In this document: in pieces, positions 1 through 5,212 of the stretch
Layout of the letters: every line of letters starts with the position of its first letter
Position numbering within the stretch: position 1 is the first letter of the stretch
Assembly: GCA_964565645.1 (NCBI GenBank)
Contig: CAZMFQ010000021.1
Coordinates: forward strand, 1 to 10,939
Length of the DNA: 10,939 nt
Direction of reading: 5' to 3'
Source: JAHIQC01 sp964565645
GTDB lineage: Bacteria; Actinomycetota; Coriobacteriia; Anaerosomatales; JAHIQC01
Position numbers and translations under genes: made by a program
The notes under the pieces: model-generated
Databases searched by the model: none
The model's input: the letters and a program-made list of their open reading frames with translations, nothing else
Told to the model about the DNA's origin: nothing

Positions 1-193
1 CCTCGAGGTACTTGAAGAAGACCTTGGCGTGCTCCTTCTCGTTGTCGGCGGTCTCAAGGAACAGCGCGCTGATCTGCTCGTAGCCCTCTTTCTTGGCCAC
101 GCTCGCAAAGAACGTGTAGCGGTTGCGTGCCTGGCTTTCACCCGCGAATGATTTGAGCAGGTTCTTCTCTGTCTCGGTGCCCCGGATTCCCAT
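1..193 (-). CDS. Rubrerythrin, N-terminal part (cut by window edge)
   Basis: Rubrerythrins are cytosolic non-haem diiron proteins that reduce hydrogen peroxide in anaerobes and microaerophiles, taking electrons through a C-terminal rubredoxin-like domain. The 64 visible residues start MGIRGTETEKNLLKSFAGES and continue with QARNRYTFFASVAKKEGYEQ. This is the first ferritin-like helix, where E in AGES is the expected iron ligand and ARNRYTFFA is the family signature. The second helix follows, and its ETADNEKEHA segment carries the ExxxH iron-binding pattern. The start is set by a perfect AAGGAGG at 199-205, five bases before the ATG. The rest of the four-helix domain and any rubredoxin domain lie outside the window, so a full rubrerythrin cannot be told from an erythrin-type protein lacking that tail. 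The upstream gene on the same strand is a methyltransferase 80 bases away; co-transcription is possible but not shown. Confidence 0.93.
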   Translation of the reverse strand, partial: MGIRGTETEKNLLKSFAGESQARNRYTFFASVAKKEGYEQISALFLETADNEKEHAKVFFKYLE

Positions 194-273
194 GGCGGCC
201 TCCTTCTCGGTCGTCCCGTCTGCCGAAGAGGAACCTACCCGAAGCGACCGCGCGGCTCACGCGTTCGGGGTCG

Positions 274-1311
274 TCACGCGCGCCCCACGGTCAGGGCCGC
301 TTGCGGCACGGTGAGCAGGTGGCGGCCTTTGACCGCGCTGAACCCTGCGTCGCGCATCCACTCGCCCACGGCGCTCTCCGGGTAGGCCCGTGTGTTGTTG
401 ATGATGTAGAAGAGCAGCTCGTTGGCTCCGCCTGCGGTGTCGATATCGCCCGAGACGCCCTTGTGCGCCGAGTCGAGCACAACGAAGGTGCCGCCTGGGC
501 GCAGCGCGGCACGGGCCTTGGCGAACAACTCCGCGACCTGCTCGGGCGTGAACACGTGTACGACGTTGAACAGCAGGATGATGTCGAGGTCCGTACCCCA
601 GTCGGCGGTTGTCAGGTCGGCCTCCCGGTAGGTGATGCGGTCGGACAGCCCCTCGTTGGCGACGAGCTCGCGGCCGATCGCAGCGGCACCCGGCAGGTCG
701 AGGATCTCGGCCTGCAGATCCGGGTACTTCTTGCAGAAGCGCATCGTGTAGGTACCGTGTCCTCCACCGACATCGAGCAATCGTGTCGGGGGCCGCTCGA
801 GCTTGACCTTGCGTACGATCTCAGGTGAGCTCAACCTCGCGAACTGCGCCAGGCCGTTCTCGTAGTCGGCCCAGAAGCGCTCGTCGCGCCGGGCGTGGAA
901 GTCGCGCTTGTCTGTCGAGCGGAGCCTGCCTTCGACGTCGTCGAGCTCGTTCCACAGCACGCGGAACAACCCGAACGCCTTGTCGAGGGGGAAGCGCGCA
1001 TCGGACTGCAGCCAGCGACGGACGGCGCGCGAGTTGGTATAGCGCCCCGAGCGGCGCCGCAGGTAGCCGAAACCGTTGAGAGCGTTGGCGAGCGCCTCGG
1101 TGCCGATCGGGTCGCAGCCGATCTCCTCGGCGAGTTCGCTCGCGTTCAGGGGCCTTGCGGCGAGCGCCTCGAACACCCCGAGCTCGACGCCCGCCATGAG
1201 CACGCGGCTCGACGCCATGCCCCAGAATCCGAACATCAGTGGTGAGGGATAGAAACCGGTCGCCAGCAGGAGCTTCTCGAGCGGATTCCAGGTGGTCAGG
1301 CTCAGTCGCAT
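274..1311 (-). CDS. SAM-dependent O-methyltransferase (family 2, winged-helix dimerisation domain)
   Basis: This 345-residue protein has the layout of family-2 O-methyltransferases (PF00891), which move a methyl group from SAM to a hydroxyl of a small aromatic or polyketide-like molecule. The N-terminal part, about 1-105, contains a winged-helix-like segment (LGVFEALAARPLNASELAEE). The Rossmann domain follows: motif I LLDVGGGHGTY at about 178-188, the acidic end of strand 2 (ILDLPG, about 203-208), DLTTADWGTDLDIILLFNVVHVF at about 232-254, and RPGGTFVVLD at about 271-280. The histidine in VVHVF is where plant enzymes have their catalytic base, although the usual HDW is changed to HVF. I chose the ATG at 1311 because GGGGAG precedes it by six bases. 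An in-frame ATG 45 bases upstream has no ribosome binding site. The substrate cannot be read from sequence, and no biosynthetic cluster surrounds it. It is divergent from the DUF362 gene. Confidence 0.85.
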   Translation of the reverse strand: MRLSLTTWNPLEKLLLATGFYPSPLMFGFWGMASSRVLMAGVELGVFEALAARPLNASELAEEIGCDPIGTEALANALNGFGYLRRRSGRYTNSRAVRRWLQSDARFPLDKAFGLFRVLWNELDDVEGRLRSTDKRDFHARRDERFWADYENGLAQFARLSSPEIVRKVKLERPPTRLLDVGGGHGTYTMRFCKKYPDLQAEILDLPGAAAIGRELVANEGLSDRITYREADLTTADWGTDLDIILLFNVVHVFTPEQVAELFAKARAALRPGGTFVVLDSAHKGVSGDIDTAGGANELLFYIINNTRAYPESAVGEWMRDAGFSAVKGRHLLTVPQAALTVGRA

Positions 1312-1368
1312 GGCGTCTCCCCGGTCCGAGGTGTCGGTACATGCTAGCAACCGCAAGCAGCGAGTGCG

Positions 1369-1384
1369 ACAGCATATACACTGT
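1369..1384. promoter_or_regulatory. Imperfect palindrome overlapping a likely -10, methyltransferase/DUF362 intergenic region
   Basis: ACAGCATATACACTGT is symmetrical at 12 of its 16 positions (ACAG-N8-CTGT). It contains TATACA/TACACT (1375-1382), the best -10 candidate for the plus-strand DUF362 gene, with its ATG at 1416. On the minus strand an extended -10-like TGC-TAGCAT lies nearby (revcomp of about 1351-1359). A regulator bound here could control both divergent genes. Symmetry and position are seen; the operator role is inferred. Confidence 0.3.
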
Positions 1385-1415
1385 GAACGGAAGTCTACCG
1401 ACCCCCGGAGGCCCT

Positions 1416-2564
1416 ATGTCCTCGAGAGTAGCCATCGTCCGCTGCGAGTCCTACGACGAAGAGCTCGTCTTTCACGCGATCGGCCGGGGACTCGGGCTCC
1501 TCGGCGGTCTGGATCTGTTCGCCTCCGACGGCGAGGAGATCGTGCTCAAACCGAACGTGCTCGTGGGTTCGGCTCCCAGTGCGGCGGTCACGACGCATCC
1601 CGCGGTCTTTGCGGCGGCGGTGCGTCACCTCCAGGCGGCAGGGGTGCATGTCACCTACGGCGACTCGCCGGGCTTCGGCAACCCCGAGAACGCCGCGCGC
1701 AAGTCCGGCCTCGGGGAGCCGGCTGATCGCTTCAGTGTGCCGTTCGCGGAGTTCTCCGAGGGGCGCCAGATCTCGTTTCCCGAGGGGCACCTCATCAAGC
1801 AGTTCTTCTTCGCCAACGGCGCGCTCGATGCCGACGGCCTGATCTCGCTTCCCAAGTTCAAGACGCACGGCATGGCGCGTGTGACCGGGGCCGTGAAGAA
1901 CCAGTTCGGTTGCATCGTAGGGCCGCGCAAAGGCGAGTTCCACGTGCGCATGCCAGACATCGACCGCTTCAGTCAGATGCTCGTGGACCTCAATCTCGCG
2001 CTCAAGCCGCGCCTGTACATCATGGACGGCATCACCGCCATGGAGGGCAACGGGCCGCGCGGCGGCGATCCTCGGCAGATGAACGTGATCCTGATATCGG
2101 CCGACCCCGTCGCGCTCGACGCGACGATGTGCCGCATGATGGCGCTCGACCCGGCGATGGTCGGGACCAACGTGTACGGGCAGGAGTACGGGCTCGGCAC
2201 GTATGAGGACGTGGAGCTCGTGGGCGACCCCATCGAGGAGTTCGTCGCCGAGGACTACGATGTGAATCGCTCGCCGGCCTCCACCACCGGCCGCGGCGAC
2301 GCCGGCCCGTTCGCGCGCAACATGATCGTGCCCAAGCCCTACATCGTGCCCGAGCTCTGCACCAAGTGCGGTACGTGTGTGAAGGTCTGTCCGGTCGAGC
2401 CCAAGGCCGTCGACTGGGCCACGCCGGGCGGCGCCAAGGACGGCAAGCCGCCGGTGCACACCTACTCGCGCTGCATCCGCTGCTACTGCTGTCAGGAGAT
2501 GTGCCCCGAGAAGGCGATCAAGGTGCGCACGCCGCTGCTGGGCAGGATCATCCATCGCACCTGA
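1416..2564 (+). CDS. DUF362 domain protein with C-terminal 2x[4Fe-4S] ferredoxin domain
   Basis: The protein has 382 residues. The DUF362 domain (about 1-300) shows VLKPNVLVG near 43-51, THPAVFAAAVRHL near 60-72, the strand AGVHVTYGDSPGFG near 75-88, LPKFKTHGMARVTGAVKNQFG near 145-165 and ISADPVALDATM near 227-238. A ferredoxin domain follows with two CxxCxxCxxxCP motifs at Cys315/318/321/325 and Cys353/356/359/363, enough for two [4Fe-4S] clusters. An additional Cys358 sits inside the second motif. There is no signal peptide, so it is probably a cytosolic iron-sulfur protein. DUF362 proteins are common in anaerobes; their biochemical role is not settled, and electron transfer or a redox step is only inferred from the clusters. 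The start was chosen at 1416 because GGAGG (1407-1411) precedes it; the same frame stays open upstream to 1239 without a good ribosome binding site. Confidence 0.88.
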   Translation: MSSRVAIVRCESYDEELVFHAIGRGLGLLGGLDLFASDGEEIVLKPNVLVGSAPSAAVTTHPAVFAAAVRHLQAAGVHVTYGDSPGFGNPENAARKSGLGEPADRFSVPFAEFSEGRQISFPEGHLIKQFFFANGALDADGLISLPKFKTHGMARVTGAVKNQFGCIVGPRKGEFHVRMPDIDRFSQMLVDLNLALKPRLYIMDGITAMEGNGPRGGDPRQMNVILISADPVALDATMCRMMALDPAMVGTNVYGQEYGLGTYEDVELVGDPIEEFVAEDYDVNRSPASTTGRGDAGPFARNMIVPKPYIVPELCTKCGTCVKVCPVEPKAVDWATPGGAKDGKPPVHTYSRCIRCYCCQEMCPEKAIKVRTPLLGRIIHRT

Positions 2565-2577
2565 GCCAGGCGGGCTC
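2563..2577 (+). terminator. Weak hairpin at the DUF362 stop codon
   Basis: GAGCC (2563-2567) and GGCTC (2573-2577) form a 5-bp stem with a 5-base loop that includes part of the TGA stop. No T-run follows, so termination here would be inefficient or absent. The 111 bases up to the next start hold no clear promoter, so read-through into the cell-wall-binding gene is possible. Confidence 0.2.
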
Positions 2578-2675
2578 TCGATAAGCGTTCGACCGTGAGA
2601 CTCGTATCACATCGGGCATACAAGACAATGGGGCGCCGGGGGGCGTCTCGGTTTGGCCTACAGGGAGGAGAGATC

Positions 2676-4208
2676 ATGCAGAGCAGAGGGCAAGCCTTGT
2701 CGATTCTCGTCGCTGGCGCGCTTCTCGTCGCGCTGGTGGTTCCGGGGGTGGTCGTCGCAGGGCCGACTAGGGCAAGTGGAGTGACGCCGGCATTCATCCC
2801 GATGCCGGATGCCTACGAAGACGCTGACGACACAACCTCGACCGCGCCGGCGTTGGCGGCAACAACGATGCACACCGCCGAGGACGGCGACGTAGATTGG
2901 TCGACGTTCACCATCGAGGACACCGCTACGCCGATCTGGCTTGAGGCGAAGCGGGTGGTCGGTGGAGGCCAGGGCGACCTCACGATGTCGATCTACATCG
3001 CCGAGGATGACGGATCGATGACCCAAATGGTTACCGATGATGACTACGACACCAACTGGGGCACCTACGACGAACTCATCTACAGATACATGAAGTCGCC
3101 GGGCACGTACTACCTTGCAGTGACGGCGGACAATCCGATGACCTACAAGCTCACCCGCACTGAGGGTATCGCGCGCCGCGTGGCCGGCGCCAACCGCTAC
3201 GCCACGTCGGTGGCCGTCTCACAGCTCATGCGCAGCGAGACCGATCATCCGTGGTGGGGCACGGGCTACAGCCCGAATCAGATCGTGATCGCGAACGGTG
3301 ACAACTTCCCGGATGCACTGGCCGGGGTTGTGCTGGCCTCATATCACGAGTCGGTCCTGCTCTTGACCAAGGCGGGGACACTGCCGCCCGAGACCAAAGC
3401 CGAGATCGAGCGCCTGGGCATGAGCAACTACTGGAATGGCGATGAATTCGAGGTGCTCATCCTCGGCGGAGAGTCAGCCGTCAGCAAGAGCGTTGCTGAT
3501 CAGATCGGGGCTCTAGCTCCCGTCACGCGGGTGCGCAGGATCTCCGGAGCGAACAGGCACGATACGGCGGCTGAGATCGCGATCGATGCCGACGACTACG
3601 TTGGCGGACTTGGGACGACTGCATTCGTGGTGAGCGGTCGGAACTTCCCGGACGCGTTGGCCGCAGGACCTGTGGCTGCCGCTGCCGGTGGAGTCGTGCT
3701 CACGACCGAGAAGGACACACTGCCAGAGGAGACGGCTGACGTGATCACGCAGCTCGGCTTCACGGACCTGGTGCTCGTTGGCGGGGCGAGCGTCATCACC
3801 TCTGACGTCGCGGATGCTATCGAAGCGCTGCCGGGCTCCCCGTCGGTCACACGGATCGCAGGCGCGGACCGCTACGAGACTGCGCTCAAGGTCGCTCGGG
3901 AAGGCGTTGATGTGTACGGCATGAACGGTGTGGCCGACAATGTCGACTACGGCGCATGGGATGGGCAGAGCATGGTGCTCGTTTCCGGCGCGAATTTCCC
4001 GGACGCGCTTTCAGCCGGTGTCATGTGCTGGTACATGGGTAGCCCGATACTGCTCACCAACCCAAGCCATCTGAGCGAAGACGTAGTGGAGTTCCTCGAC
4101 GAGTACGGTTGGACCGAGGAGCCGAGCTACCTCATTGGTGGCGAGGCGGCCGTGAGCCGGGCCGTGTTCGACGAGTTCACCGGGTACTGGACCAACTGGC
4201 CCCAGTAG
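2676..4208 (+). CDS. Exported protein with PPC-like domain and three cell-wall-binding type 2 repeats
   Basis: This 510-residue protein begins with a Sec signal peptide (MQSRGQ, then a hydrophobic run to about residue 28, ending VVVAG). Residues about 43-160 resemble a bacterial pre-peptidase C-terminal (PPC) beta-sandwich: DAYEDADD, then HTAEDGDVDWSTFTIED and SPGTYYLAVTADNPMTYKL. Three cell-wall-binding type 2 repeats (PF04122) follow, at about 165-285, 286-392 and 393-510. Their openings are RRVAGANRYATS, RRISGANRHDTA and TRIAGADRYETA. Each contains a (N/D)FPDALA/S core and a LILGGESAVS-like strand. In Clostridioides difficile, triple CWB2 modules attach S-layer proteins to anionic wall polymers, so wall attachment is inferred. 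There is no catalytic domain, so this is a surface or S-layer-like protein of unknown activity. Start: ATG at 2676 after GGGAGGAGAG (2663-2672), agreeing with the signal peptide. A strong hairpin follows the stop. Confidence 0.9.
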   Translation: MQSRGQALSILVAGALLVALVVPGVVVAGPTRASGVTPAFIPMPDAYEDADDTTSTAPALAATTMHTAEDGDVDWSTFTIEDTATPIWLEAKRVVGGGQGDLTMSIYIAEDDGSMTQMVTDDDYDTNWGTYDELIYRYMKSPGTYYLAVTADNPMTYKLTRTEGIARRVAGANRYATSVAVSQLMRSETDHPWWGTGYSPNQIVIANGDNFPDALAGVVLASYHESVLLLTKAGTLPPETKAEIERLGMSNYWNGDEFEVLILGGESAVSKSVADQIGALAPVTRVRRISGANRHDTAAEIAIDADDYVGGLGTTAFVVSGRNFPDALAAGPVAAAAGGVVLTTEKDTLPEETADVITQLGFTDLVLVGGASVITSDVADAIEALPGSPSVTRIAGADRYETALKVAREGVDVYGMNGVADNVDYGAWDGQSMVLVSGANFPDALSAGVMCWYMGSPILLTNPSHLSEDVVEFLDEYGWTEEPSYLIGGEAAVSRAVFDEFTGYWTNWPQ

Positions 4209-4239
4209 ACGACGAGACGGGTCGCATGGTTCGCAAAGC

Positions 4240-4260
4240 GGGGCCGCCCTGGGCGGCCCC
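4240..4260 (+). terminator. Hairpin terminator after the cell-wall-binding protein gene
   Basis: GGGGCCGCC (4240-4248) pairs perfectly with GGCGGCCCC (4252-4260) across a 3-base loop, 31 bases after the stop. The tail (gtatgcgtctt) is only weakly T-rich, which is common in high-GC genomes. Confidence 0.7.
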
Positions 4261-4278
4261 GTATGCGTCTTGATTCGT

Positions 4279-4292
4279 GCGCTCGCGAGCGC
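4279..4292. repeat. 14-bp perfect palindrome between 4240 terminator and structured region
   Basis: GCGCTCGCGAGCGC is a perfect palindrome followed by G-TTT. As RNA it folds to a GCGCT/AGCGC stem with a CGCG loop. It could be a second, weaker terminator for the upstream gene or an operator for whatever is transcribed from 4300 onward. Confidence 0.3.
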
Positions 4293-4382
4293 GTTTCGGC
4301 ATGACGCTCGCTTGCAGGTCGGCACGGAGAATTCCGAGGGCGCGATAGGGCGACCCGTCGATACGGAGGAGGTGATCCAGCG

Positions 4383-4451
4383 TTGAGTAGTACAAGCATC
4401 GCTGCGCTGGTCGAGACCGCTGCGATCGAAGCGGAGGTCGTGACCTCCTAG
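4383..4451 (+). CDS. Possible 22-residue ORF behind a full-length Shine-Dalgarno
   Basis: A TTG codon at 4383 opens a 22-codon frame ending at TAG (4449-4451). The peptide begins MSSTSIAALVETAAIEAE and is alanine- and valine-rich with four acidic residues, no cysteine and no basic residue. Ten bases upstream lies GGAGG (4368-4372), part of GGAGGTGATCCAGC (4368-4381), which is complementary over 14 bases to the usual 3' end of bacterial 16S rRNA (GCTGGATCACCTCC). Such an extended match favours real ribosome binding. Against it: TTG is a rare start, the spacing is long, and a 22-codon frame is easily open by chance in GC-rich DNA. It does not resemble an attenuation leader, as no amino acid is run together. 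If real, it could be a small peptide gene or a translated leader; function unknown. Confidence 0.35.
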   Translation: MSSTSIAALVETAAIEAEVVTS

Positions 4452-4531
4452 ACGGCGGCGTCACGGGCGCTTGCGCCCGCATGCGACGCCTACCCGCACA
4501 GCACTGATGTCGCTGTCACGCAGCGATGGAG

Positions 4532-4562
4532 GAGGGTCGCCCCATCCGGGGCGGCCCTCTTT
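4532..4562 (+). terminator. Strong intrinsic terminator
   Basis: GAGGGTCGCCCC (4532-4543) pairs with GGGGCGGCCCTC (4548-4559), with one G-U pair and a 4-base ATCC loop, followed by TTT. It has the best terminator shape in the window and lies 17 bases before the first TCTCAT box of the next promoter, so it separates the structured region from the acidic-protein gene. Confidence 0.8.
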
Positions 4563-4578
4563 GCATACCGAAGAGGAC

Positions 4579-4609
4579 TCTCATGCGGTTCTCATCGCAG
4601 CCTTATCGT
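4579..4609 (+). promoter_or_regulatory. Promoter with two TCTCAT direct repeats, acidic protein gene 1
   Basis: TCTCAT occurs at 4579-4584 and again at 4590-4595, exactly 11 bp apart, with a degenerate third copy CCTTAT at 4601-4606. The -10 candidate TATCGT (TAnnnT) is at 4604-4609, and no -35 is evident. Repeats one helical turn apart replacing the -35 are typical of OmpR/PhoB-family activators. The same arrangement recurs at 5108-5138. The 5' UTR would be about 53 bases. The regulator is not in the window. Confidence 0.6.
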
Positions 4610-4668
4610 TCCGACGCATCTACTTGTTGAGAGCCTCAGACGAGGGGCTCGAGTCGGAAGGCATGATG

Positions 4669-5007
4669 ATGAAGACGATGAGCGGACTTACGGGGCGCAG
4701 GCTCCTTGTGGCAGTGATGGCATTCTCTCTCGTCGCGCTGATGGCCGGCGCGGCGTTCGCGAGCAGCGGTTCGGACTCGCCCGACATCTCGGGCGTGTCG
4801 ATCACGGTTCCCTCGGGCCCGGACGATTCCGTCGACGAGGCCGTCATGGGGTCGGACATGAGCGGTGTCGACAGCGACTCGATGTATGAGGACTCGGTCG
4901 ACGAACTGAGCGACGATTCCAGCGAAGACTCGGTCTCCGAGGAGCATCGCAGTGTGATCGCGCCGTCCGGGACCTATGAGCGCGACGAGGGCGACCTCGA
5001 CGAGTAG
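4669..5007 (+). CDS. Small exported acidic Ser/Asp-rich protein 1
   Basis: The gene encodes a 112-residue protein with a clear Sec signal peptide: basic MKTMSGLTGRR, a hydrophobic core, then MAGAAFA followed by SSG, with likely cleavage after residue 31. The mature part, about 81 residues, is rich in Ser, Asp and Glu, has no lysine or cysteine and only two arginines, and contains runs such as DELSDDSSEDSVSEE. There is no transmembrane anchor, lipobox or sortase motif, so it should be released or held at the wall by charge. Three ATGs stand in a row; I chose the third because GGAAGG (4656-4661) lies seven bases before it, while the first would be only one base away. It shares signal-peptide style and promoter with the gene at 5213. 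I recognise no domain; cation binding or neutralisation of cationic peptides is only a guess from charge. Confidence 0.72.
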   Translation: MKTMSGLTGRRLLVAVMAFSLVALMAGAAFASSGSDSPDISGVSITVPSGPDDSVDEAVMGSDMSGVDSDSMYEDSVDELSDDSSEDSVSEEHRSVIAPSGTYERDEGDLDE

Positions 5008-5020
5008 GCACCACCTATAC

Positions 5021-5092
5021 CGTCACGGAGCGGACCACCTCCCGCACCCTCCACCGTGACGCTCGCGTCGGAGCCGGCCGCAAGCCGGCTCC
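5021..5092 (+). terminator. Tandem hairpins after acidic protein gene 1
   Basis: CGTCACGG (5021-5028) can pair with CCGTGACG (5054-5061) around a 25-base loop. A compact hairpin follows, GGAGCCGGC (5070-5078) with GCCGGCTCC (5084-5092) and loop CGCAA, trailed by TTCGCAT. The second is the likelier terminator. It ends 15 bases before the next promoter's first TCTCAT box. Confidence 0.6.
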
Positions 5093-5107
5093 TTCGCATG
5101 ACAGGAT

Positions 5108-5138
5108 TCTCATGATGCTCTCATCGCGTTCTTAGACT
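5108..5138 (+). promoter_or_regulatory. Promoter with two TCTCAT direct repeats, acidic protein gene 2
   Basis: TCTCAT lies at 5108-5113 and 5119-5124, again 11 bp apart, with a weaker third copy TCTTAG at 5130-5135. The -10 candidate TAGACT (TAnnnT) is at 5133-5138, starting 14 bases after the second repeat begins, the same distance as in the promoter at 4579-4609. Flanking bases match too (GGA before, CGC after the second repeat). The leader of about 68 bases contains a CGGCCG-CAC-CGGCCG hairpin at 5178-5192, ahead of the ribosome binding site. Confidence 0.62.
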
Positions 5139-5212
5139 CCCCGCCGAAGAATGGAGCAGGCGCCAAGCCGAGGGGGTCGGCCGCACCGGCCGGGTCCGGG
5201 AGAGGAGTTCTC

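Larger units (their letters stand above)
4361..4562 (+). ncRNA. Putative structured RNA or mini-gene transcript ending in a strong terminator
   Basis: The stretch between the genes ending at 4208 and starting at 4669 is dense in inverted repeats. CCAGCG 4377-4382 pairs with CGCTGG 4405-4410, CCGCT 4417-4421 with AGCGG 4430-4434, and GGAGGTC 4433-4439 with GACCTCC 4442-4448. Further on, GGCGTC 4457-4462 pairs with GACGCC 4485-4490 and encloses CGGGCG-CTTG-CGCCCG (4464-4479), which has a stable CUUG-type loop. TCGCTG 4510-4515 pairs with CAGCGA 4521-4526, and the terminator is at 4532-4562. The next gene has its own promoter downstream of this terminator, so the segment looks like an independent unit. 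I recognise no known RNA family and found no convincing promoter, so the 5' end is a guess. It may be a small RNA, or the mRNA of the 22-codon ORF listed separately. Confidence 0.35.

Noticed and set aside
194..273. Possible promoter for rubrerythrin in the 80-base gap
   Set aside because: A TAGGTT box can be read on the minus strand but with no -35 and no extended -10, so I could not separate it from chance.
1395..2555. 386-codon open frame on the minus strand opposite the DUF362 gene
   Set aside because: It mirrors the third-position GC bias of the real gene, has histidine/arginine-rich composition with no domain, and the plus-strand frame has clear DUF362 and ferredoxin motifs.
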